A stretch of DNA of 64,000 nucleotides from Alcanivorax profundi (GCF_003597125.1 NZ_QYYA01000002.1:764167-828166), one strand, 5' to 3'; shown: positions 1 to 8,091, numbered from the stretch's first letter. The notes: generated by a model from the letters alone, not told the origin. Made by a program: numbers and translations.

Positions 1-356
1 GGGGGCGCCCAGGCGTGGTGGGGGGCGAGTGGAAATGACAAAAATGTGACGATAAAACTGGTTAACAGGTCACAAAATGTCACGTTTTGTGCTTTTCCTG
101 TAAGCAATATCCTACAAAGAATTAAGCGATTTCCGTGTTGTTTTGCCTTGCACAATTGGTCAGATTTTGATCCGTTGATGTGAAACTTTCTTCATCCCCA
201 AATAACGGCCGCTTGTCGCCCCAAGGTTCCCTGATCCCGTTTGGGAGGACTAGCGTGAGAAGCAGATCACTGATGAACAGAGAAGTAGAGCGAAGGGAGT
301 AAGGGCTTGCTCCCACAGGGCAGAAGGAAAGTATCACTCCATGGATGTGAATAACA
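1..356. other. Leading non-coding stretch
   Basis: No convincing gene is seen in the first 356 bases. The stretch holds an inverted repeat at 71-91 (CACAAAA, 7-base spacer, TTTTGTG) with flanking GTCAC/GTGAC copies at 46-50, 69-73 and 79-83. A REP-like hairpin follows at 295-314. It probably contains the promoter of the GTPase/roadblock operon that starts at 357, but no clear -35/-10 pair could be picked by eye. Confidence 0.5.
295..314. repeat. REP-like hairpin
   Basis: GGGAG at 295-299 pairs with CTCCC at 310-314, and the inner AAG/CTT pairs across a 2-base loop. The complementary strand reads GTGGGAGCAAGCCC, typical of repetitive extragenic palindromes in pseudomonads. It lies about 40 bases before the first gene. 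Confidence 0.5.
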
Positions 357-1334
357 ATGAAGCAGCAGCGACTTGGTTTTGTAGGTTTAGGGGATGACAC
401 GGCCAGTGCCTGTTTATCCATGTTGAAGATCATGGACGGGCGCTCAGGTATCTCGTGGAGTCTCAGCGATCCGGATGCGGCCGATGTGTTGATGGTCGCC
501 AACGAAAGCACCGATGAAACCCGACGCTGGGAACACACCAGCAAGCCCCGGATTGTGGTTTACCACCACAACGAACCCAAACCTTCTGCCTCCCACGTCT
601 TGCAACATCCTTTCCGTGTCATGCAGCTGCTGAGTGTCCTTGAAGATGTTGCCAGTCTGCTTGCTCCCACCCAATCTCAGACACCGCTGAAAACGGACTT
701 GCCCCCTTCCAGTATTCAGGCGGGCGCAGAAGCCGCTGACGTGGGAGAGTTCTGGGACAGTCTACATGAACTTCTTTATGGAGATTTTCCTGCCGCAGCC
801 CACTGGTACGTGGCGCAAAGCGATGAAGGAGAATTGTGGCTGGATGCCCGCAGTCGTCGTTTCATGGCAGACCCGTTGTTGCTCAAGCGGATGATGCATC
901 ACAACATCCGCCCCGGGGTACTGCGGGCCTGTAATGCTCCTGCTACCGAAGGTGCTGTGGCGTGCTCGTTGTTTGCCATGAGCTGGATGATAACACCGCA
1001 TCTGCCCGCGGGGCTCTCATCCTGGATCAGTGCGGACAGCGCCTTTCAGCTATTGCGCTGGCCAAGCTTTGGCAGCCTTGCCAAAAGCCGTTCTGATCTC
1101 ACCCTGTGTGCCTTGTTGACGAAGAAAGCGCTTACTCGCGATCAGGTGCTGTCGCTTTCTCAGGCGGCGGAAGATGACACGGACCGTTTTATCAATGCCT
1201 GTGCCATGAGCGGCCTGATGCGTTACGACAAGGCGGATTTGCAAACGTTGCCGGGCGTCTCGGCAGAGGCTGCGGGGAGCCGTTTCGGCGGGCTGATCAA
1301 GGGACTGCGTAGTCGACTGGGGTTGAGTGCATAG
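357..1334 (+). CDS. Pseudo-receiver-like protein of a GTPase/roadblock operon
   Basis: A 325-residue soluble protein of unknown function. The first 110 or so residues alternate strands and helices, with GFVGLGDD near the N terminus and HPFRVMQLLSVLEDV at the end of the block. This resembles a degenerate response-regulator receiver domain, but no phosphorylatable Asp is obvious (inference). The remaining ~200 residues match nothing I recognise. The stop is only 2 bases before the GTPase start, so it is the first gene of a four-gene operon with the GTPase and two roadblock proteins. It may be the effector or localisation partner of the GTPase. The start at 357 was chosen because an upstream ATG at 341 is in another frame; its ribosome site is weak. 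Confidence 0.7.
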   Translation: MKQQRLGFVGLGDDTASACLSMLKIMDGRSGISWSLSDPDAADVLMVANESTDETRRWEHTSKPRIVVYHHNEPKPSASHVLQHPFRVMQLLSVLEDVASLLAPTQSQTPLKTDLPPSSIQAGAEAADVGEFWDSLHELLYGDFPAAAHWYVAQSDEGELWLDARSRRFMADPLLLKRMMHHNIRPGVLRACNAPATEGAVACSLFAMSWMITPHLPAGLSSWISADSAFQLLRWPSFGSLAKSRSDLTLCALLTKKALTRDQVLSLSQAAEDDTDRFINACAMSGLMRYDKADLQTLPGVSAEAAGSRFGGLIKGLRSRLGLSA

Positions 1335-1336
1335 CG

Positions 1337-1888
1337 ATGACCGAAGGCGAGTTCAAAATTATTTTTACCGGGCCCATGGGCGCAGGCAAGACAACGGCGA
1401 TAACGGCGCTGAGTGACCAGGAATGTGTCTCGACAGATGTGGTCAACACCGATCTTGAACAGTGCGACAAGGCGCTGACGACCGCCGCCCTGGATTACGG
1501 CCATATTGATATCCCCGGTGCCAGCGGAGTGCGTTTATACGGCACACCAGGTCAGGAGCGTTTTCGCTTTATGTGGCCAATTCTGGCCAGCAATGCCGCA
1601 GGGGTCATTGTGCTTCTGAATGGCCAGCATCCCGATCTTGACGAACACCTGTCGACCTTTGTTGATGCCTTTTGGGAAGGCGGCCGGATGCCGATGGTGA
1701 TTGGCGTGGGGCGTCTCTCTGATGATGACTTTTTCACCATTGATGCCATTACCGAGGCGCTGGTTGAACGCAACATCAATCCGCCGGTTCTGTCAGTGGA
1801 TGTGAGAAGGAAAGACGATGTGCTGCTTCTGGTCGAAGCACTGCTTTGTCAGATTGAAGTTAACGAACTGGGGTTGGCGGAAGCATGA
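1337..1888 (+). CDS. Small Ras-like GTPase (MglA/CvnD type, COG2229-like)
   Basis: A 183-residue protein predicted to bind GTP as a cytoplasmic switch. The P-loop GPMGAGKT is at residues 12-19 and the switch II motif GTPGQERF at 69-76, as in Arf/Rab/MglA proteins. The usual NKxD guanine-specificity motif is not recognisable; the matching region reads VIGVGRLSDDD, as often in bacterial COG2229 GTPases. Its stop overlaps the start of a roadblock protein by 4 bases (ATGA), so the two are translationally coupled. In Myxococcus, MglA and its roadblock GAP MglB set cell polarity and pilus switching. In Streptomyces, similar GTPases sit in conservons. A link to the Pil-Chp system at 18.8 kb is conceivable but unproven. 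Confidence 0.85.
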   Translation: MTEGEFKIIFTGPMGAGKTTAITALSDQECVSTDVVNTDLEQCDKALTTAALDYGHIDIPGASGVRLYGTPGQERFRFMWPILASNAAGVIVLLNGQHPDLDEHLSTFVDAFWEGGRMPMVIGVGRLSDDDFFTIDAITEALVERNINPPVLSVDVRRKDDVLLLVEALLCQIEVNELGLAEA

Positions 1889-2295
1889 AAGCAGGATCCG
1901 TTATTAGTAAAACAGCGGTTGGTATTGCCGAAAAACAGTTACAGATTTTCAGCAACAGTACGCCAGGGGTTACCTCTGCGGTGCTGTTGAGCAGTGACGG
2001 TTTCGAAGTTGCTGCATTGCAGGTGGACAAAAAGAGCGCCAGCCGCCTGGCGGCCATGGGGAGTTCTCTGGCCGCCATTAGTTCCGCTATCGCCAAGGAG
2101 GCGGGTATTTCCGAGTGCAGTCGTCTGATCGTGGAATCGGACGAAGGCGTCGTGGCGGTTATGAAAGTACCGAATCTTGAACCACCCATGGCACTTGCCG
2201 TGGTGGCCAATGATGCCTCTTTGCTTGGGCAGCTTCTTTGGGGAGCCAAAACCTGCTGTGAAGAGTTAAGCAAGAAACTGGGTAACCAATCCTGA
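1885..2295 (+). CDS. Roadblock/LC7 domain protein (MglB-like)
   Basis: A 136-residue single-domain protein with the roadblock pattern: N-terminal helix, then TPGVTSAVLLSSDGFEVAAL, a central amphipathic helix rich in Ser/Ala (SASRLAAMGSSLAAISSAIA) and two more strands. Roadblock proteins dimerise and act as GTPase-activating or scaffolding partners of MglA-like GTPases. The start overlaps the GTPase stop by 4 bases, supporting stoichiometric partners. The exact role, GAP or scaffold, cannot be read from the sequence. Confidence 0.82.
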   Translation: MKAGSVISKTAVGIAEKQLQIFSNSTPGVTSAVLLSSDGFEVAALQVDKKSASRLAAMGSSLAAISSAIAKEAGISECSRLIVESDEGVVAVMKVPNLEPPMALAVVANDASLLGQLLWGAKTCCEELSKKLGNQS

Positions 2296-2333
2296 ATCTA
2301 CGTAGAAAAAAGCCTTTCTTTAGGAGAAGTATT

Positions 2334-2693
2334 ATGGCGAATGTAAAAGACAGCATGGCGGCCCTGTTGGAACCCGATGGTGCAATGTGTACCGCTATTG
2401 TGGATGCCAACAGCGGTATGGTTCTGGGGCAGCAGGGGACGGGTCTGGATCTGGAGCTGGCTGCCGCAGGTAACACCGAAGTGGTGCGTGCGAAGATGAA
2501 AACCATGAAGTCTCTGGGTCTGAACGACAAGATCGAGGACATTCTGATTACCCTCGGTACCCAGTATCACATCATCCGACCGGTGTCTTCGAAGGAAGGG
2601 TTGTTCATCTACTTGGTGCTGGATAAGGCCAAGTCGAATCTGGCACTGGCTCGTCGAGCCTGTCAGGAAGTGGAAAACTCGCTGGAGCTGTAA
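2334..2693 (+). CDS. Second roadblock/LC7 domain protein
   Basis: A 119-residue protein with a shorter roadblock fold: CTAIVDANSGMVLGQQG gives the first hairpin, then a helix and the strands IEDILITLGTQYHIIRP and FIYLVLDK. It is diverged from the preceding roadblock protein, which suggests a heteromeric pair rather than a recent duplication. A strong ribosome site (AGGAGA) precedes the ATG, and a perfect-stem terminator follows 18 bases after the stop, so it is the last gene of the operon. Its function is inferred from the fold and neighbours only. Confidence 0.8.
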   Translation: MANVKDSMAALLEPDGAMCTAIVDANSGMVLGQQGTGLDLELAAAGNTEVVRAKMKTMKSLGLNDKIEDILITLGTQYHIIRPVSSKEGLFIYLVLDKAKSNLALARRACQEVENSLEL

Positions 2694-2710
2694 GTTTTCT
2701 GTCTCGTGTT

Positions 2711-2744
2711 ACCGCCGGCACTCCCATGCCGGCGGTTCTTTTTT
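2711..2744 (+). terminator. Rho-independent terminator of the GTPase operon
   Basis: ACCGCCGGCA (2711-2720) pairs perfectly with TGCCGGCGGT (2727-2736) around a 6-base loop. TTCTTTTTT follows directly. Confidence 0.92.
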
Positions 2745-2937
2745 CGGGATGTCTTGGCATCGCCGGGACGCACACAGGTCCGCGCCCGGACCGCTATTTG
2801 CCCGCCAATGATAGTAACGGTCAATTCTGATCTTTTTGGTAACCCGCCCTGCCTGACAATTCGCTGACTTTTCTGGTGTCTGCCAAGTTTGGCTTCTAGG
2901 TTGGAGCCAACTGTGAATGCATACCAAGGAGTTCAGC

Positions 2938-3513
2938 ATGGCCGCCACCCAAAGTGAAATGGCACACGATAATGCCGTGACGGGATTTGCCCAGGCACAA
3001 CAGACCGGCACAAGCAGTGAGGAAGCCCTGGCGATTTTCGATGCACTGGAGCCGGTGGAGGCCGATTTCATGCTGGGGGCGTGGAAAGGGGAAGGTTTTG
3101 AGACCGGCCACCCCATGGACGGTATGCTTGAGCGTTGCCATTGGCACGGCAAGCGTTTCGACACCACCGAGCATGTGCACCCGCTGGTATTTCGCAAACG
3201 TAACGGCGAGCTGTCCAGCGTCAAGCCGCTGCTGGCCATGCCAGGCCTTGGCCTGCTGGACAAGCTCACCTTCCTGAAAACCGATGCCGCAGGGGCCATG
3301 TTCCAAACCCTGATTCCCCTGCTGTCCGGCAACAAGTCTGCTGCCCGTCTGCGCATGACCACCTACCGCGGCAAGCCCACCGCGACCATGGTGTACGACA
3401 ACCTGCCCATCAATGATGTCTTTCGCAAGGTGGATGACAATACCGTGCTCGGCATCATGGACCTGAAAGGCATGAAGCAGTCTTTCTTCTTTGTGCTGCG
3501 TCGCGACAGCTAA
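2938..3513 (+). CDS. GXWXG/DUF4334 domain protein
   Basis: A 191-residue soluble protein. LGAWKGEGFETGHPMDG fits the N-terminal GXWXG motif, and the C-terminal half (YRGKPTATMVYDNLPINDVFRKVDDNTVLGIMD) fits DUF4334. The family is common in actinobacteria and proteobacteria and has no established function. The start at 2938 was preferred over an ATG at 2917 because AAGGAG (2926-2931) sits 6 bases before it. Its 3' end overlaps the convergent SDR gene by 4 bases. Confidence 0.82.
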   Translation: MAATQSEMAHDNAVTGFAQAQQTGTSSEEALAIFDALEPVEADFMLGAWKGEGFETGHPMDGMLERCHWHGKRFDTTEHVHPLVFRKRNGELSSVKPLLAMPGLGLLDKLTFLKTDAAGAMFQTLIPLLSGNKSAARLRMTTYRGKPTATMVYDNLPINDVFRKVDDNTVLGIMDLKGMKQSFFFVLRRDS

Positions 3514-4562
3514 TGCTCGCGCTGCGTGCAGCACAAAAAGTGCTGCACGCAGAGAGTCAGCACCCCGTCCGTGTCCGGGTGCACCAACCCGTGCTGTTTC
3601 ATGTAGTCGCTGCTGGCCCGTGTATCGAACCGGGTTGTCTGAATGAAGTGCAAGGCTTCCGGCCAGGTATTCATTAACCGTGGTAACCCGGGCAACCGTA
3701 ACAATCCTCTCAATAGTGGTATCGGCATATAGTGGCGGGGCGGTTTACGTCCCAGTGCTGCCGCACAGTGTTGCAGGAGCCCGCCCAGTGATGGCGTGTT
3801 TGGATCCAGCGCGAGCAGTCGTGCAGGGGCCTGTGGGTCAACACAGGCAAGGGCGATAAGCTCGGCGAGCCCGTCCACGCAGACCAGCGGCAACCAGTGG
3901 CATTGACTCCCCGGGATCATGGCCAACCGGCCGGTGTGCAGGTTGGCAATCAGCTGGTAAAGCGGTTGCTGGGGGTCCAGTTCTCCGCGTTGGCTGTGAC
4001 CGGACACCGTCGCCGGCTGGATTTCTACCATGTCCAGCGGGTGTTGACGGGCAAACTCCCGTACCCGTATGGCCGCTTCCAGCTTGCTGGCTTCGTAACC
4101 GCCAGCCCGCGTGTAGACACTGGGCCATTCGGTCTTTCCTCCAGGTTGGGTATCGATCCCCAATCGAGCCAGATGCGCGTGGTTTTCGAGCATGAAACCA
4201 CTGATGAACACCAGCCGGCATTGTTGTTGTCTGGCCAGTTCCGCTACCGCCAGGCTGCCCGCCACGTTGGTGCGCCGGGCTTCTGCCATGGCGAGCTGCC
4301 AGGCAAACCGGGCGCCCAGATGTACGATCGCGGACAGCGCGGGTAACGGGCCCTGCAGCCCCAGCGAGGTCTCGTCCAGGTCGCCTTTTACGGCGCTGAG
4401 TGCGTGTTCGTCACCCCCAAGCTGGCGAATCTGTTGCTTCAATGTGGGCAGTTGTGTGGTCGGGTCCCGCAGTAGCGCAACGACATGATGCTGTTGGCTC
4501 GTCAGTGTGGCGCAGACATGGCGGCCAATAAAACCGGTGGCACCGGTAACCAGAATGGTCAT
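3510..4562 (-). CDS. Extended SDR, NAD-dependent epimerase/dehydratase family
   Basis: A 350-residue protein with an N-terminal Rossmann fold: TGATGFIGRH holds the GxxGxxG nucleotide-binding motif (residues 6-15). A candidate catalytic YEASK (Tyr156-x3-Lys160) follows, as in atypical or extended short-chain dehydrogenases. The substrate is unknown; relatives act on nucleotide sugars, flavonoids or steroid-like ketones. It faces the MerR-family gene at 4676, and a MerR-type promoter with a stretched spacer points into this gene, so it is the likely main target of that regulator. The 3' end overlaps the DUF4334 gene by 4 bases. Confidence 0.85.
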   Translation of the reverse strand: MTILVTGATGFIGRHVCATLTSQQHHVVALLRDPTTQLPTLKQQIRQLGGDEHALSAVKGDLDETSLGLQGPLPALSAIVHLGARFAWQLAMAEARRTNVAGSLAVAELARQQQCRLVFISGFMLENHAHLARLGIDTQPGGKTEWPSVYTRAGGYEASKLEAAIRVREFARQHPLDMVEIQPATVSGHSQRGELDPQQPLYQLIANLHTGRLAMIPGSQCHWLPLVCVDGLAELIALACVDPQAPARLLALDPNTPSLGGLLQHCAAALGRKPPRHYMPIPLLRGLLRLPGLPRLMNTWPEALHFIQTTRFDTRASSDYMKQHGLVHPDTDGVLTLCVQHFLCCTQREH

Positions 4563-4607
4563 TGGGTCAGGCTCCTTGCAGTGTGTGATGGGTGGGGTCT
4601 GTTGTCA

Positions 4608-4638
4608 CCCTAAAGGCTGGAGTAAGCTCCAAGGTCAA
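4608..4638 (-). promoter_or_regulatory. MerR-type promoter/operator driving the SDR gene
   Basis: On the minus strand, TTGACC (4638-4633) is followed by the dyad TGGAG-CTTA-CTCCA (4631-4618) and then TTTAGG or TTAGGG (4614-4608). The -35 to -10 spacing is 18-19 bases. A dyad inside an over-long spacer is the hallmark of MerR-controlled promoters such as SoxR and CueR targets. It lies between the divergent SDR and merR-like genes. Confidence 0.65.
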
Positions 4639-4675
4639 GCACGACCTTCAGCCACTGAGACAGGGAGGGTGTCCG

Positions 4676-5053
4676 ATGCGAATTGCCGAGTTGGAAGCTC
4701 GCACCGGTGTAAGCCGGGATACGCTTCGCTATTACGAAAAGGAAGGACTGCTGCAGGAGGTCTCTCGCAGCGGCAATAACTACCGGGATTATCCGGAAAA
4801 GGCGGTGGAGCGGGTGGCCATGTTGACCCAACTCAAGGGGCTGGGTTTCACCCTGCGGGAAATTCGCGACGTGCTGGATGCATTGCGGGCAGACAGTATC
4901 AACTGTGCTGAGGGGGCGAGGTTGATGGCGAGCAAGCGGGCGGCCGTGAAGGCGCGAATCCGCGAACTCAGACAGCTCAGCGCTCTGCTGGGCAAAGAGC
5001 AAGCGCGGCTGGAGCAGCAGGCCCGTGAGCATGGGCAGGCCATTCATGAATAA
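4676..5053 (+). CDS. MerR family transcriptional regulator
   Basis: A 125-residue regulator. The N-terminal winged helix-turn-helix (MRIAELEARTGVSRDTLRYYEKEGLL) is typical of MerR, followed by LKGLGFTLREIRDVLDAL and a long dimerisation helix. Only one Cys (INCAEGARL) is present and there is no C-terminal metal-binding loop, so it probably senses an organic or redox signal rather than a metal. An upstream in-frame ATG at 4592 was rejected because family alignments begin at MRIAELE. It is divergent from the SDR gene, and its stop overlaps the next membrane protein by 8 bases. Confidence 0.88.
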   Translation: MRIAELEARTGVSRDTLRYYEKEGLLQEVSRSGNNYRDYPEKAVERVAMLTQLKGLGFTLREIRDVLDALRADSINCAEGARLMASKRAAVKARIRELRQLSALLGKEQARLEQQAREHGQAIHE

Positions 5054-5534
5054 TCTGCCCCCCTCGGGTTTTGCTCCACAATATACGTTGCGTGAGCGTT
5101 GGCGGATGCTGTTGCTGACGTTGCTTTGGGCGGTGCCGTTATTGTTGCTGACAACAAAAATTTTCCTGCCCTGGTTCGACGCGGTTGTGCCCCTTGCCCA
5201 CTGCCATGAATACCTGGGTATCAATGGATTGACGCTGGTGATCTATGGCGTGTTAGTCGGCTTGCCCGCTTCGCTGGTGATCGTGGTGGTGTTGTTGGAA
5301 GGGCGACGAAGCTGGCGCACCTGGCGGCTCGGGCAGTTCCCCCTGCCAGGAGAAAAGGTGTTGCGCCCGACCCGTTATGTGTACGGCCGGCGGGCCCGTT
5401 TGCGCCCGGCGTTGTTTTTCATGGTTGTGTTGTTGGTGTGCGGTTTGTCGGCGCAAGGCTGGGTGTGGGCAGGTAATCTTCTGCCAAAATTGACGCCGGA
5501 TTTGTCCGTGTGTTTTTCGGGGATCGCGAGATGA
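5046..5534 (+). CDS. Small integral membrane protein
   Basis: A 162-residue protein with three predicted membrane segments: MLLLTLLWAVPLLLLTTKIFL, LTLVIYGVLVGLPASLVIVVVLL and PALFFMVVLLVCGLSAQGWVW. A basic cytoplasmic stretch lies between the second and third. I do not recognise a family. The start at 5046 overlaps the end of merR and was chosen over 5025 because the longer N terminus adds nothing family-like. It appears co-transcribed with merR and followed 7 bases later by another membrane protein. Confidence 0.6.
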   Translation: MNNLPPSGFAPQYTLRERWRMLLLTLLWAVPLLLLTTKIFLPWFDAVVPLAHCHEYLGINGLTLVIYGVLVGLPASLVIVVVLLEGRRSWRTWRLGQFPLPGEKVLRPTRYVYGRRARLRPALFFMVVLLVCGLSAQGWVWAGNLLPKLTPDLSVCFSGIAR

Positions 5535-5541
5535 GGACAAC

Positions 5542-5796
5542 ATGAGCACAGCACAGTGGGTGACGGTGTTGGTGGTGATTGGCTTGGCCCCATTGGGGTT
5601 GGCGCTGCTGGGCAGTGGTATTGCCCGGTTGAAAGGCACACGGCTGGATGCCGCCGAAGCCGAGCCCTGTTTCGTGGCGGGTGTGGATATCAGTGGTGTG
5701 CTCTACACGCTGTTCATGTGCCACTGGCTGATGATTTTCACGGCCCCGATCGGTGTCGGGGGTGTGATCTGGGGTGCGGTGGTGACGTTCTGGTAG
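5542..5796 (+). CDS. Small two-span membrane protein
   Basis: An 84-residue protein with an N-terminal hydrophobic segment (VTVLVVIGLAPLGLALLGSGIA) and a C-terminal one (LMIFTAPIGVGGVIWGAVVTFW), joined by an acidic linker with two Cys residues overall. GAGGACAAC lies before the ATG as a weak ribosome site. It follows the previous membrane protein by 7 bases and is probably its partner. No known family was recognised. Confidence 0.55.
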   Translation: MSTAQWVTVLVVIGLAPLGLALLGSGIARLKGTRLDAAEAEPCFVAGVDISGVLYTLFMCHWLMIFTAPIGVGGVIWGAVVTFW

Positions 5797-5859
5797 GGGT
5801 TGCCGGTCCCGTCGGGTGAAGGCCCTTTGCGGTGCCCTTTGGGCTCTGAGCCTGCCGGG

Positions 5860-5894
5860 CCCCGGAGACAAGGCGCGGGGCGTTGTCTCCGGGG
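5860..5894. terminator. Hairpin between convergent genes
   Basis: CCCCGGAGACAA (5860-5871) pairs perfectly with TTGTCTCCGGGG (5883-5894). No T-run follows on either strand, but the position between convergent genes fits a bidirectional transcription end. Confidence 0.5.
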
Positions 5895-5912
5895 CTTGCC
5901 GGTAAACGCGAG

Positions 5913-7526
5913 TCACACGCTGAGTGCTTCCGCCAGTCGTGTCGCGTTGCGGGCACTGATGCCGTAGATGGTGAGCTGTGGGTTAACCCCGAGGCTAGTG
6001 GGGAACACCGATCCATCAATGACGTACAGGCCATTCAGGTACTTGTAGCTGCCGTCACTGTTAACGGTGCAGTGGCTGTCATCCTGCCCCATGGTTAAGC
6101 CTCCCATCACATGGGCGCTGCCCAGGCCGGTAATGGTGGGCGCATAGTCCAGGCTGGCTATGCCGGCTTTGGCTTCCTTCCAGCTTTTGTAGTACGGGGC
6201 ATCGTGGTGCCCTGGCCGAACCTGTTTGGCGCCCGCCGCAAACTGCATTTCCAGCATGGTCAGATGGGCACGTCGGGTGCCGTCGAGCAGGTAGTCATTC
6301 ACCGGGTAGTCCAGCAGCGGCTCGCCATTGTCCCGCAGTTCTACACGGCCGCCCTGGCTGTCTTCATGGAAGCCGTCGCGAAGCAGGGCGATGGACGCGG
6401 CCAGGTTGGGCAACTGTTCCGCCTGCTGTCGTGCATCGATGCCGTAACCGCCGACCAGCGCCGTATTCAGGCCAGGATGCATGGGCATCATTTCCAGCTT
6501 GTAGCCTGCCGGGCCATCGACTCCATGCTTGAAGACAAACTCATCGGAGTACATGGATTGCGGGGCACCGTAGTAAGGAGCGATTTCCTTGTCGTAAATG
6601 CCGTAGGCAAAATTGGTGGGGTGCAGGAAGGTCCGTGTGCCGACCAGCCCCTTGGGGTCCGGCGCCTCAGAGCGTAACAGCAACGCCGGGCTCTGCATGC
6701 TGCCACCGGCGGTGACCACGGCACGGGCCTTCAGGGTGACCGTGGCGCCAGTGGGCTGTTTGTCGTTTTGCAGGGGATGGACGATCACCCCGGTGACCGT
6801 GTCACCCTCAATCACCAGCTGGTGTGCCTGGGCGCTGTGGATCAGGGTAGCGCCTTGGTTGAGCGCTTCCGGAAGGGTGGTGACCAGCATGGACATCTTG
6901 GCATTGGTCGGGCAGCCCATGCCGCAGTAGCCGATGTTCCAGCAGCCGCTCACATTGCGGGGGATCACATCCACATGCCAGCCCTTGGCATCGCAACCGC
7001 GCTTGAGCACATCGTTGTTGGCGTTGGGGGGCATGATCCACTTTTCGATGTTCAGGCGCTGCTCCATTTTGGCAAACCAGGGATCCAGGGACGCCCGGTC
7101 GAGCCCGTCCACGCCGTAGCGATCGCGCCAGAAATTCAGGGTTTCGTGAGGGGTGCGGAAAGAACTGGTCCAGTTGACCACGGTGGTGCCGCCCACTGCC
7201 CTTCCCTGCAGGATGGTCATGCCGGCATCCTTGGTGGCACGCATGGCGCCTTCCTGATACAGGTCGCGGTAGGCCTCGCCTTCGTCCATGTTGAACTGGT
7301 CAGAGGTTTTCAGCCGGGCGGCCTCGACGATGATGACCTTCAGGCCTTGCTGGCTGAGAATTTCGGCGCTGACCCCGCCACCGGCACCACTGCCGATAAT
7401 GACGACATCGGCTTCCAGGGTGCGGTTGTCGTGAATGGTTCGGCCGTCGATCACGTCCCAGCCATTGGCGGCGGGGTCTTTCCACGGATCGGACACCTTG
7501 ATCGGGAGAGAACTGAGGTCCTGCAT
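5913..7526 (-). CDS. GMC-family FAD-dependent alcohol dehydrogenase/oxidoreductase
   Basis: A 537-residue flavoprotein of the glucose-methanol-choline family. The FAD dinucleotide motif VVIIGSGAGGG is at residues 41-51, and GRAVGGTTVVNW is the GMC signature region. The C terminus carries the active-site pair GSAHVMGG and GVNPQLTIYG. Members with a Tat-exported small subunit oxidise alcohols and pass electrons to the respiratory chain. It is preceded 31 bases upstream by such a subunit gene, and an aldehyde dehydrogenase lies beyond that. Together these suggest stepwise oxidation of a fatty or aromatic alcohol to the acid. The substrate is inferred, not seen. AAGGA precedes the ATG. Confidence 0.88.
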   Translation of the reverse strand: MQDLSSLPIKVSDPWKDPAANGWDVIDGRTIHDNRTLEADVVIIGSGAGGGVSAEILSQQGLKVIIVEAARLKTSDQFNMDEGEAYRDLYQEGAMRATKDAGMTILQGRAVGGTTVVNWTSSFRTPHETLNFWRDRYGVDGLDRASLDPWFAKMEQRLNIEKWIMPPNANNDVLKRGCDAKGWHVDVIPRNVSGCWNIGYCGMGCPTNAKMSMLVTTLPEALNQGATLIHSAQAHQLVIEGDTVTGVIVHPLQNDKQPTGATVTLKARAVVTAGGSMQSPALLLRSEAPDPKGLVGTRTFLHPTNFAYGIYDKEIAPYYGAPQSMYSDEFVFKHGVDGPAGYKLEMMPMHPGLNTALVGGYGIDARQQAEQLPNLAASIALLRDGFHEDSQGGRVELRDNGEPLLDYPVNDYLLDGTRRAHLTMLEMQFAAGAKQVRPGHHDAPYYKSWKEAKAGIASLDYAPTITGLGSAHVMGGLTMGQDDSHCTVNSDGSYKYLNGLYVIDGSVFPTSLGVNPQLTIYGISARNATRLAEALSV

Positions 7527-7557
7527 GGCTAATCCTTGTTATTTGGCTGGCAGACAA

Positions 7558-8091
7558 TCAGGCAAGTATTTTCTTTGGCGGGCCGGGGTAGCCGGTGCTG
7601 CGCGCGGCCTCCGGTTTCACATACCAGGCCATGTGCATTGGCTGGGTAAGGCCCTTGAGGGCCATGCGGGCAATGCTGTTTTCCTTGGCTGACCAGTCGG
7701 CCAGGGTCTGTTGCAGTTGCTCGTCACTTTGCTCGGCAAAGCTTGCCCAGGTGCCGGTCAGAAACCAGCGGGCGGCGCCCAATTGCAGCAGATCCAGTAA
7801 CTGGAACAAGGTCGCCCGTGTGCCGGGCATGGCGCCTTCCAGAAGATCGTCATAGGCCTTCATGCCATCTTCGGCAGACGCGTTGACCGCGGCCAGCGCC
7901 GGGCCCATGACCACGCCAACCAACGGGGTGAGCAGTTCGATGTCTTGCTGACGAAAGTAGCGGTAGCCCGTCGCTGGGCCATCATTGCTGGCGCAGCCAC
8001 TCAGCAGGGCGAGCCCGGAGCCGGTGGCGAGCATGGCGCTGCCAAAGGCGCCCAATTTGAGGAAGCCGCGACGGTTGATTCCCTGATCCAT
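7558..8091 (-). CDS. Twin-arginine small subunit of the GMC dehydrogenase (gluconate 2-dehydrogenase subunit 3-like)
   Basis: A 177-residue protein with an N-terminal Tat signal (NRRGFLKLGAFGSAML). The lipobox-like LLSGC follows, so it may be a Tat-exported lipoprotein. The rest is helical and resembles subunit 3 of gluconate 2-dehydrogenase-type complexes. This subunit carries its flavoprotein partner across the inner membrane. The start at 8091 places RR seven residues in; the longer open frame reaching 8196 would add a second hydrophobic stretch and was rejected. It is encoded directly before the GMC subunit and separated from the aldehyde dehydrogenase by a terminator. Confidence 0.8.
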   Translation of the reverse strand: MDQGINRRGFLKLGAFGSAMLATGSGLALLSGCASNDGPATGYRYFRQQDIELLTPLVGVVMGPALAAVNASAEDGMKAYDDLLEGAMPGTRATLFQLLDLLQLGAARWFLTGTWASFAEQSDEQLQQTLADWSAKENSIARMALKGLTQPMHMAWYVKPEAARSTGYPGPPKKILA

